Shown piece after piece: positions 34,549 through 42,322 of a stretch of DNA of 64,000 nucleotides (its first letter is position 1; every line of letters starts with the position of its first letter). Under the pieces are notes generated by a model. It was not told where the DNA came from and made no database searches. It worked only from the letters and a program-made list of their open reading frames with translations. The stretch is from positions 625,859 to 689,858 of the forward strand of contig NZ_RBCJ01000003.1 in NCBI RefSeq assembly GCF_003626755.1, given 5' to 3'. Position numbers and translations under genes: made by a program. The DNA is from Ulvibacterium marinum. GTDB taxonomy: Bacteria; Bacteroidota; Bacteroidia; Flavobacteriales; Flavobacteriaceae.

Positions 34549-35457
34549 ATGAACACCAAAGAAAGCCCACTTAAAACCATGGTAAAGCGATATGCCTTAC
34601 GAATTCTACGTAAGTTAACTTCTGATGAGCAATATTACCAAATCCGCTATTATTTTACCTTTAAAAGACGACTTAACCTTAAAGCCCCGGATACCTTAAT
34701 GGCCAAGATCATCTGGCAGAATTTATGCGATCGGGCCCCCATATATACCCAATTGGTAGACAAATACGCCGTACGCGATTATGTAGGTAAAAAGATTGGT
34801 GCCCAATACCTTAATACATTGTATGGGGTATATGAACAGGTAGAAGATATTGATTTCAATATCTTGCCCAAATCCTTTGTCCTTAAAGGAACCCATGGTG
34901 CCGATATGATCTTGATATGTACAGACAAATCCCAATTTGACATTAGCAATGCTAAAAAAACCATGCGTAAATGGTTATCTACCAATTTTTACAAACTATG
35001 GGGCGAACATGCTTACGATAAGGTGCCTCCAAGAATCATTTGTGAGCAATACCTCGCCAATGCACATGAAAGCGCTTTGGTAGATTTTAAATACCATTGT
35101 TTCCATGGAGAACCCAAACACATTCAGATTGATCGTGATCGCTTTGTAAACCATACACTTAATTTCTATGACTTGGAATGGAACCGGCTTCCCTTCGGAT
35201 TGTGGTACCCTCAGGCAAAAGAAGATTTGTACAAACCTAAAAATCTCGAAACCATGACGCAATTGGCGCGGACCTTGGCCCAAGGATTCAAGTTTGTCCG
35301 AGTCGATTTCTATAATGTGGAGGGTCATATCTATTTTGGGGAGATGACCTTCTATCCTTGTAATGGCTTTGGTGTTTTTGATCCGGTGGAAAAGGATTTT
35401 GAGTTCGGAAGCTGGGTACAATTGGATAAAGACAATCCCAAATTGCAAGCCCATTGA
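34549..35457 (+). CDS. TupA-like ATP-grasp protein (capsule/teichuronopeptide-type ligase)
   Basis: The 302-residue protein matches the TupA-like ATP-grasp family found in polysaccharide loci: 'LVDKYAVRDYVGKKIG' near 65, 'SFVLKGTHGADMILIC' near 111 (the nucleotide-binding Lys and Gly loop), 'ICEQYLA', 'DFKYHCFHGEPKHIQIDRD' and 'RVDFYNVEGHIYFGEMTFYP' (acidic metal ligands). It may attach an amino acid or peptide-like group to a sugar carboxylate using ATP; that role is inferred from TupA. Base composition returns here to the level of the flanking chromosome. Its stop overlaps the TTG of the next gene. Confidence 0.8.
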   Translation: MNTKESPLKTMVKRYALRILRKLTSDEQYYQIRYYFTFKRRLNLKAPDTLMAKIIWQNLCDRAPIYTQLVDKYAVRDYVGKKIGAQYLNTLYGVYEQVEDIDFNILPKSFVLKGTHGADMILICTDKSQFDISNAKKTMRKWLSTNFYKLWGEHAYDKVPPRIICEQYLANAHESALVDFKYHCFHGEPKHIQIDRDRFVNHTLNFYDLEWNRLPFGLWYPQAKEDLYKPKNLETMTQLARTLAQGFKFVRVDFYNVEGHIYFGEMTFYPCNGFGVFDPVEKDFEFGSWVQLDKDNPKLQAH

Positions 35458-37727
35458 AAATACTCTTTATCCATAACAATTATGCCAGCAACACCAGTGG
35501 CGAGGAACAGGCCGCCGAAGCCCTACGGGAAGTATTAGTTGCCAATGGACATGAGGTGAAGTGGTTTCGGCGATTTTCGGATGTCATTAGCGATTCCTTT
35601 TGGAAGAAGGTACAAGCCTTTTTTTCGGGCATGTACAATCCCGGAGCGGTAAAGGAACTTAAGGGTATTTTGGATGAGTTTCAACCGGATATCGTCCAGG
35701 TACAGAACTTGTATCCCTTTATTTCCCCAGGCATTATAAGAACTATAAAGCGGAGGCGTATCCCTCTGGTCATGCGCTGCCCCAATTACCGGTTGTTTTG
35801 TCCCAATGGGTTGCATTTAGACCCGAAAGGGACGATCTGTGAAAAGTGTTTGAGTGGTACTCGGGAATGGAATTGTATTGCCAAAAACTGCGAGGAAGAT
35901 ATTCCCAAGAGTATTGGGTATGCCCTACGGAATTTTTTGGCGCGAACAGTTTGGGGGGTTACCAAAACCATGGATGCCTATATTGTACAGACCGCTTTTC
36001 AGCGCCAAAAATTTATGGACAATGGCATCCCGCCCGAGAAGTTATTCATTGTTCCCGGATTAACCCCCGTGGATTATAGTCAAGACGAACTTCTAATCCC
36101 AAAATACGTCTCCTTTATTGGAAGGATAAGTAGGGAAAAGGGGATACTTGAGTTTTTGGAAGCGGCCCGTTTATTGCCCAAAATTCCTTTTGTAGTGGCT
36201 GGAAGTATTCCAAAATCTTACGTCCATTTAAAATCCGGTTCCCCGGAAAACGTAACATGGAAAGGGTACTTGTCCGGAAAAGAGTTGGATAAGGCCTTTG
36301 GTGAATCCAAGATGGTAGTGGTTCCCAGCAAGTGGTATGAAGGATTTCCCAATGTGATAACCCGGGCTATGAAACACGCACGACCTATTATTGCCAGTAA
36401 CTTGGGCGCAATGTCCGCCATCATAGACCACGGAGAGAATGGTTTGTTGGTAGAACCCGGTGATGCCATTGGTTTGGCCAAGGCAATCAGGGAGCTCTAT
36501 GACCATTCGGAAAAATGTAAGGCCTTGGGGGCTAAGGCAAGAATAAAGGCCGATACCTGGTACACCAGGGAAAAGGTGTATGAAAATGTGCTGGCTTTGT
36601 ATGACATACTATTGCAGCAAAAGGAAAAGAAAGCCAAAAAGATTTTATCTGTTCTCCACTATCCACCTCCAGTACATGGTGCGGCCATGGTGGGGCAATA
36701 TATTATGGAAAGCAAATTGATCAACGATAGCTTTGACTTGTTTTATATTAATTTGGGCACCTCTACCAGTGTCCATGAGATAGGACAGGGAGGATGGTCA
36801 AAAATAAAGCGATTCCTTACAATTTTAAAACAGACCTTTGAACATCTTCAGAGGCACAAACCCCAATTGGTCTATATTACCCTTACGGCTTCAGGTGCCG
36901 GGTTTTATAAGGATGCCTTTATTGTCTTGCTTGCCAAATGGTTTCGGAAAAAGGTGGTATTCCATTTCCACAACAAAGGGGTATCGCGAAAGCAAACCAG
37001 ATGGTGGGACCATTTACTATATAAAATGGTTTTTAGAAAATCAGAGGTAATTTTGCTTTCAGAACATCTATACTACGATGTAAAAAAATATGTCCCTAAA
37101 GAAAGAGTACATTTTTGTCCAAATGGGATACCTCCAAATATGAAAATAGAGCATGGACAGAGAATCTGTACAGGACCTGTTCGCTTATTATTTTTATCCA
37201 ACATGATCGAGTCCAAAGGAGTCTTTGTTTTGCTAGAAGCCTGTAGACTTCTTCAAAAAAAGAATCTTCAATTTCATTGTACTTTCATTGGTAGCCAAGG
37301 TGACATTGAGATTGACCAATTCCATAATAGGATTAAAAATCTGGGCTTGGATGGAATTGTGGAGTATGCCGGTAGAAAATATGGTATCGATAAGGAGGAG
37401 GCTTATGCTAAATCCGATATTTTTGTGTTTCCAACGTATTATCCAAATGAAACATTTGGACTTGTTAATTTGGAGGCGATGCAATTTTCCTTGCCTATTG
37501 TTTCAACTTTTGAAGGAGGGATTCCCGATGTGGTTAAGGAAGGTGAGACGGGCTTTTTAGTGGAAAAGGAAAGCCCCGAGGCCCTAGCCAAAAAATTGGA
37601 ACTATTGATCCGTAATCCAGAACTACGTATGAAAATGGGACGAGCGGGGAGAAAGCGCTACGAAGAACATTTTACCTTGGAGGCCTTTGAAACACGCTTT
37701 CATAACATTATGGAAAAATTAATCTAA
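35454..37727 (+). CDS. tandem GT4 protein (two fused glycosyltransferases)
   Basis: At 757 residues this is two complete GT-B enzymes in one chain. Unit 1 (about 1-390) starts 'ILFIHNNYASNTSGEEQAAEA', has a Cys-rich acceptor loop (RCPNYRLFCPNG...CEKC) and the EX7E region 'EGFPNVITRAMKHARPIIA'. A Lys-rich linker (QQKEKKAKK, about 391-400) leads to unit 2 (about 400-757), which restarts with 'ILSVLHYPPPVHGAAMVG' and ends with 'NETFGLVNLEAMQFSLPIV'. It could add two consecutive sugars. The start is TTG in a TTGA overlap with the previous stop. Confidence 0.88.
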   Translation: MKILFIHNNYASNTSGEEQAAEALREVLVANGHEVKWFRRFSDVISDSFWKKVQAFFSGMYNPGAVKELKGILDEFQPDIVQVQNLYPFISPGIIRTIKRRRIPLVMRCPNYRLFCPNGLHLDPKGTICEKCLSGTREWNCIAKNCEEDIPKSIGYALRNFLARTVWGVTKTMDAYIVQTAFQRQKFMDNGIPPEKLFIVPGLTPVDYSQDELLIPKYVSFIGRISREKGILEFLEAARLLPKIPFVVAGSIPKSYVHLKSGSPENVTWKGYLSGKELDKAFGESKMVVVPSKWYEGFPNVITRAMKHARPIIASNLGAMSAIIDHGENGLLVEPGDAIGLAKAIRELYDHSEKCKALGAKARIKADTWYTREKVYENVLALYDILLQQKEKKAKKILSVLHYPPPVHGAAMVGQYIMESKLINDSFDLFYINLGTSTSVHEIGQGGWSKIKRFLTILKQTFEHLQRHKPQLVYITLTASGAGFYKDAFIVLLAKWFRKKVVFHFHNKGVSRKQTRWWDHLLYKMVFRKSEVILLSEHLYYDVKKYVPKERVHFCPNGIPPNMKIEHGQRICTGPVRLLFLSNMIESKGVFVLLEACRLLQKKNLQFHCTFIGSQGDIEIDQFHNRIKNLGLDGIVEYAGRKYGIDKEEAYAKSDIFVFPTYYPNETFGLVNLEAMQFSLPIVSTFEGGIPDVVKEGETGFLVEKESPEALAKKLELLIRNPELRMKMGRAGRKRYEEHFTLEAFETRFHNIMEKLI

Positions 37728-38447
37728 ATGCAATTACTTGGTTTTAACATTGCCCATACTTACCCAGCATTGTCCTTGGAGGGTAAAATGATCATCAATA
37801 CCCTAAACCCCCATAGTTACTGTATGGCCCGTAAAGACCGTGCATTTGAGACCGCTTTACAGGATTCCGATCAGTTGGTGCCAGACGGCATCGGGATCGT
37901 TTGGGCCGCAAGAACGCTAAATAAACAAAAGATATCAAAAATTGCGGGCTATGATATCTTTATCCATATTATGGCATATTTGAACGAAATATCGGGTTCT
38001 TGTTTTTTTTTAGGGGCTTCCAAAGACACCTTGGCCTTGATCAAGGCACGTGCCCGGCAAGAATATCCCAATATCCAGGTATATACGTATTCCCCGCCCT
38101 ATAAACCGGAATTTGATTGGGAGGAGAGCCATGCCATGTGTGCCAAAATTAGAGCTTCCGGTGCCCATGTGCTATTCGTGGGAATGACGGCTCCAAAACA
38201 GGAAAAGTGGGTATACCAAAACAAAGCGGAACTCTCGCCGGCCATTATTTGTTCCATTGGTGCGGTCTTTGATTTTTATGCAGGTACGGTAAAAAGATCG
38301 CATCCCTTCTGGATAAAACTGGGCTTGGAGTGGTTGCCGCGTTTCCTCAAGGAGCCCAAGCGGTTGGCAGAACGAAATTTGGTTTCTACGCCAAAGTTCA
38401 TTTTGGAAGTATTCTCTTATAAACTTTTTAAAAAGGGTCTGCTATAA
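37728..38447 (+). CDS. WecG/TagA/CpsF-family (GT26) glycosyltransferase
   Basis: The 239-residue protein shows the GT26 pattern: 'HSYCMARKDRAFETAL', 'LVPDGIGIVWAAR' (catalytic Asp region near 50), 'SCFFLGASKD', 'VLFVGMTAPKQEKWV' and 'SIGAVFDFYAGTVKR', with the family-specific C-terminal 'LGLEWLPRFLKEPKRL' membrane-association tail. GT26 enzymes transfer a UDP-linked amino sugar to a lipid-linked primer, usually the second sugar, which fits the WecA-type initiator upstream. Its ATG directly follows the preceding TAA. Confidence 0.92.
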   Translation: MQLLGFNIAHTYPALSLEGKMIINTLNPHSYCMARKDRAFETALQDSDQLVPDGIGIVWAARTLNKQKISKIAGYDIFIHIMAYLNEISGSCFFLGASKDTLALIKARARQEYPNIQVYTYSPPYKPEFDWEESHAMCAKIRASGAHVLFVGMTAPKQEKWVYQNKAELSPAIICSIGAVFDFYAGTVKRSHPFWIKLGLEWLPRFLKEPKRLAERNLVSTPKFILEVFSYKLFKKGLL

Positions 38448-38477
38448 TCCAAAAACCTTGGCCTTAGTTCGTATACA

Positions 38478-39527
38478 ATGAAAGTAATCCATTCCCTAAA
38501 ATCGATCCTGAGCAAAGCGGAAATCTACCGATTTCACTTTTCGCACAAAAGGGAGGCAAAAGAAATACTACGCCGCATTGAGAAAGAAAAAGGCAGACTT
38601 TCCCCACCCCTAAAGAAAAAAGCTATGGAATATGCCCAGGACATTTTCGGGGCTAAGCGGTATGCCCCCTGGCTATATGTGTATTCCGTAGTAAACGGGA
38701 CCTTTAAGGAAGGTTGGATTCCGGATAATTATTACGGACAGGTGGTGGTCCCCAAAATACAAGGCGCCTATGGAAAGCTATCGTTTGCTAAACTTCATAG
38801 TAATGCCTTCTTTGAAACAAAGCAATTTCCCGATTTGGGCTATTACGTAAACGGGCAGTGGCTTTCCAAAGATTTAAGTGTTTTGAGCTCCGGTGAAATA
38901 CAGGAAATCATCTTTTCCAAAGGTGACCTAGTGATATTTAAAAGGGACCAATCGTTTCAGGGGAAAGGGGTTTATCTGATTCAAAGGAAAAATTTTAATC
39001 TCGAGCAAATCGTAAAATTGGGCAATGGGGTGTTTCAAAGGTATATACCGCACCATCCCTTTTTTGAAGATTTTGGGGCGGCTACGGCGACCCTTCGTAT
39101 CACAACAGTGTTGCATTTAAGCCACCAGGCTTCCGTTAGGGCCGCCTATTTGAGAATGGGCCGTTCGGGAGAGACCCATGTACAATCCCAATCTCAGGTC
39201 AAGGTAGGTATAGACATCAGTTCCGGGGAGCTTGCCGAATATGGCCATTTGAACAATTGGAGGTCCGTTTACCAACATCCGGATACCCAAATGGCCTTCA
39301 AAAACAAAACTATCCCCCATTTTAATGAGGCCAAGGCCCTGTGTAAAGAATTGCATGCTAAAGTACCTTATATAGGTAGCATAGGTTGGGACCTGGCCAT
39401 TGATCAAAAGGGGCAGGTGCAAATTTTGGAATGGAATGGCTACCACAACGATATCAAATACTCCGAAGCTACCCAAGGCCCCTGTTTTGCTGACTTGGGT
39501 TGGGAAAAGTTGTGGAAAGAAAATTGA
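38478..39527 (+). CDS. sugar-transfer-associated ATP-grasp protein
   Basis: The 349-residue protein resembles the ATP-grasp family found beside sugar transferases: 'YGAKRYAPWLYVYSVVNGTFKEGWIPDNYYG'-type N-terminal segment (in shorter parts: FGAKRYAPWL, GWIPDNYYG), 'DLVIFKRDQSFQGKGV' (nucleotide-binding Lys) near 155, 'ATLRITTVLH', and 'YIGSIGWDLAIDQKGQVQILEWNG' near 295-318, where the Asp, Glu and Asn would bind Mg. The reaction is unproven; ligation of an acyl or amino group to the glycan is the usual guess. It is the second ATP-grasp gene of the locus. Confidence 0.8.
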   Translation: MKVIHSLKSILSKAEIYRFHFSHKREAKEILRRIEKEKGRLSPPLKKKAMEYAQDIFGAKRYAPWLYVYSVVNGTFKEGWIPDNYYGQVVVPKIQGAYGKLSFAKLHSNAFFETKQFPDLGYYVNGQWLSKDLSVLSSGEIQEIIFSKGDLVIFKRDQSFQGKGVYLIQRKNFNLEQIVKLGNGVFQRYIPHHPFFEDFGAATATLRITTVLHLSHQASVRAAYLRMGRSGETHVQSQSQVKVGIDISSGELAEYGHLNNWRSVYQHPDTQMAFKNKTIPHFNEAKALCKELHAKVPYIGSIGWDLAIDQKGQVQILEWNGYHNDIKYSEATQGPCFADLGWEKLWKEN

Positions 39528-39683
39528 GCAAACTAGTCCAAAATGTTTTTTATCCAAATTTTTTGCTTTTTATTGGTAAACCGAGGGTATTTGGGTTTAT
39601 TTGCAGCTCGGAAAAAAGAAAGTTTTGGAAACCCCCCTCAACAAAGCTTGGTAAATTTTTAGTAGGATAAAAAGAATTTCCAG

Positions 39684-41138
39684 GTGCTTTTTAACTCGGT
39701 ACAGTTCGCGCTTTTTCTACCAATAGCATTCCTATGCTATTGGGGAATAACCCAAATACGCCCGAAAGCCCAAAACCTCTTTTTAATTGGTGCGTCCTAT
39801 CTCTTTTATGCCTGGTGGGACTGGCGTTTCCTGGGGTTGATCGCTTTTAGTACAGTGGTGGATTATGTGGTAGGCCAACGCATTTATGTGCATCTGGACG
39901 ATCGTAGAAGGGCCAAGGCCTGGCTTATGCTAAGTGTCATGGCCAATTTGGGGCTGTTGGGTTTTTTTAAGTACTACAATTTTTTTGTGGACTCCTTTGT
40001 GGATGGCCTTCAGGCCCTAGGGTATACCCCGGAAAGTAGCTATACCTTGAACATCATTTTACCAGTAGGGATATCCTTCTACACCTTTCAGACCTTGTCC
40101 TATTCCTTTGATATCTATTATCGCAGATTAAAACCCACGACCAATTTTGTGGCCTTTGCGGCCTTCGTCTCCTTTTTTCCACAATTGGTGGCCGGGCCCA
40201 TAGAACGGGCATCCAACCTGTTGCACCAAATAGAACGGTCCAGGAAGTTTCACTATACCCAGGCCGCCGATGGACTTAAACTTATCTTATGGGGCCTGTT
40301 CAAAAAGTTGGTCATTGCGGATTCCCTGGCACCCATGGTGGATGATATCTTTGCCCATTATGGTACCTATCCAAGTTCTACGCTGATTTTAGGCGTGGTC
40401 ATGTTTAGCTTTCAGGTCTATGGGGACTTTAGCGGCTATTCGGATATTGCCATTGGTACCGCCAAACTTTTTGGAATAGAGTTGATGTCCAATTTTCGAT
40501 TTCCCCATTTTTCAAGAAATGTAGCGGAATATTGGCAACGCTGGCACGTATCCCTTTCTACCTGGTTTCGGCATTATGTATATATCCCCTTGGGAGGTTC
40601 CCGGGTGAGCAAACGGCGGGCGGTTTTCAATATTGCCGTGGTTTTTCTGGTAAGCGGGCTTTGGCATGGCGCCAATTGGACTTTTGTTTTTTGGGGCGGT
40701 TTTCATGCGCTTCTGTTTATCCCGGTTTTTTTATTGAAACGGAATCGGATCTATATGGAAAGTGTTATTGGACAAAACTCCTTTTTGCCTTCAGTAAAGG
40801 AAATAGGCCAAGTATTGCTGACCTTTGGCCTAGTGACCTTTTCCCGGATTTTTTTCCGATCCCCTACCCTTACGGACGCCTTTGGCTATATCCAGGGAAT
40901 CTTTACCGATGTTCGGATAGCGGCCTATACCCATCCCGTGGGGTACCGTATGATCGATTATTATGTACTGATGCTGCTTTTTGTGGTATATGAGTACAGG
41001 ATCCGCAAAAATGAACGGAATCCGTTTCATTTTAAATCCCCGGTGGTTCGGTTTGTACTTTATGTATTGGTTATTTTTGCCATGTTGTTGTTTTATGACG
41101 ATGGGGTAAACCGCTCCTTTATTTATTTTCAATTTTGA
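39684..41138 (+). CDS. MBOAT-family membrane O-acyltransferase (AlgI/PatA-like)
   Basis: The 484-residue polytopic protein has the MBOAT core: 'RFPHFSRNVAEYWQRWHVSLSTWFRHYVYIPLGG'-type segment (WQRWHVSLSTWF around 288-299) and the active-site His in 'SGLWHGANWTFVFWGGFH' near 325. AlgI-like members pass acyl groups across the inner membrane to a polysaccharide or a periplasmic partner. The start is GTG (39684), giving the usual MLFNSVQFALFLP N-terminus. It overlaps the frame of the SGNH partner, as in alginate-acetylation pairs. The 156-bp gap upstream contains no clear gene. Confidence 0.92.
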   Translation: MLFNSVQFALFLPIAFLCYWGITQIRPKAQNLFLIGASYLFYAWWDWRFLGLIAFSTVVDYVVGQRIYVHLDDRRRAKAWLMLSVMANLGLLGFFKYYNFFVDSFVDGLQALGYTPESSYTLNIILPVGISFYTFQTLSYSFDIYYRRLKPTTNFVAFAAFVSFFPQLVAGPIERASNLLHQIERSRKFHYTQAADGLKLILWGLFKKLVIADSLAPMVDDIFAHYGTYPSSTLILGVVMFSFQVYGDFSGYSDIAIGTAKLFGIELMSNFRFPHFSRNVAEYWQRWHVSLSTWFRHYVYIPLGGSRVSKRRAVFNIAVVFLVSGLWHGANWTFVFWGGFHALLFIPVFLLKRNRIYMESVIGQNSFLPSVKEIGQVLLTFGLVTFSRIFFRSPTLTDAFGYIQGIFTDVRIAAYTHPVGYRMIDYYVLMLLFVVYEYRIRKNERNPFHFKSPVVRFVLYVLVIFAMLLFYDDGVNRSFIYFQF

Positions 41139-41143
41139 CGGGA

Positions 41144-42109
41144 ATGAAAAAGTTTGTCCTGAAATCGGTAGTGTATTTGGGCCTAATCCTGTTGGCTCTG
41201 GAACTTTTGGTCCGGGCCTTTCACTTACATGCGGACGATCCCCCAAAAATGATCGATGAATTTGGGGTGGAGAAACGAGTACCCGGAAGTAAAGGACATT
41301 ACGTTAAGGGTAATCGCCGTCAGCATTTTACCCATTTTTCCATTAATGGTTCCGGGTTTAATTCCTATCGAGAGTTTGAGCCCAGTGAGGACAAATATGA
41401 AGTGGCCTTGGTCGGGGATTCCTTTATCGAGGGTTTTCACCAGGATTATGACAATTCACTGGGGAAAAAGATAGAAGACCGCTTGCCCAAGGTGGAAGTC
41501 TTTGAATACGGGTATACGGGTGCTACCATGGCTTATCAAATGCATCTGGTAGATGCCTATAGGGATCGGTTTGACAAAATAGATAAGGTCATTCTATATA
41601 TGAAATTTAGAAACGACTTTGATTCCCGTAAACATCGGGCAGATTACGAATTGGTTCGGATGCTGAAGACCCTACCCTTTAGGATTCGGGAAAATTGTAA
41701 ACTTTGGGTTTATGGATCCAATTATGGTATGACATTGCCCATAAAGAATATAGCCGGCGCCATTTGGAAGGGGTTGAACTTTATTAGGGGCAGGGACCAT
41801 GGGGATGTAGCCGTTCCGGAAATGGGCGTAAGTTCGGTTACGGAACGTATTGACAACTTTAAAAAGTTAATAGCCACATATGGTTGGCATACCGAAAAAA
41901 CGATACTCTTATTGGATAGTCGGGTCACGGATGGTCGCTTTTTGGATTTTTGCGATGAAAACGGCATCAGGTATCTTGATTTTTCGGAGGTTTTCCAAAA
42001 CGCCAAGGCCCCGGTGACCTTGGTCTATGATAAACATTGGAACGATTACGGGAGGGAGCTGATCGCCGAAGTTATTGCAGATTACCTTCAAAAGGAAGTT
42101 AAGCCCTAA
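41144..42109 (+). CDS. membrane-anchored SGNH-hydrolase-like acyltransferase partner
   Basis: From ATG 41144 (a TTG 9 nt upstream is also in frame) a signal-anchor helix (VLKSVVYLGLILLALELLV) precedes an SGNH fold. 'VALVGDSFIEGFHQDYDNS' holds the nucleophile Ser near 90, and 'VYDKHWNDYGRELIAEV' near the end holds the Asp-x-x-His-type dyad as in AlgJ/AlgX/DltD-like proteins. It would sit in the periplasm and move acyl groups from the MBOAT protein to the glycan. The pairing with the MBOAT gene and the overlap of frames support that role. Confidence 0.83.
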   Translation: MKKFVLKSVVYLGLILLALELLVRAFHLHADDPPKMIDEFGVEKRVPGSKGHYVKGNRRQHFTHFSINGSGFNSYREFEPSEDKYEVALVGDSFIEGFHQDYDNSLGKKIEDRLPKVEVFEYGYTGATMAYQMHLVDAYRDRFDKIDKVILYMKFRNDFDSRKHRADYELVRMLKTLPFRIRENCKLWVYGSNYGMTLPIKNIAGAIWKGLNFIRGRDHGDVAVPEMGVSSVTERIDNFKKLIATYGWHTEKTILLLDSRVTDGRFLDFCDENGIRYLDFSEVFQNAKAPVTLVYDKHWNDYGRELIAEVIADYLQKEVKP

Positions 42110-42136
42110 AAACGGCACTATCCATACTTAACTACT

Positions 42137-42144
42137 TACTTTTG
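42137..42144 (+). promoter_or_regulatory. perfect -7 element (TACTTTTG) upstream of the Wzc-type gene
   Basis: TACTTTTG matches TAnnTTTG exactly and lies in the 213-bp gap before the kinase gene. It would give a leader of roughly 175 nt to ATG 42323. No clear TTG is present at -33. Confidence 0.4.
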
Positions 42145-42322
42145 TTGCCGTGGAAAAAGAGGGCGCTAGCTTCAACAAAAATCTATAGAATGCCAAACCC
42201 CAGGACCCATGGGGCACTATCGATGAACGGTAAGGTATTTTGGTCTGGAAATGCCCATCCTAGGCTGTCTTTTCAAGATTGTTTCCGTATTTTTACCCCA
42301 CATTTTTAATCTGAAAAAACGC

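Noticed and set aside
34996-35454. 152-codon minus-strand frame opposite the TupA-like gene
   Set aside because: Antisense shadow; the plus-strand gene carries all ATP-grasp motifs.
40532-40993. 153-codon plus-strand frame inside the MBOAT gene
   Set aside because: Out of frame with a conserved membrane enzyme; its composition (many Arg, Cys, Gly) is that of a shifted reading.
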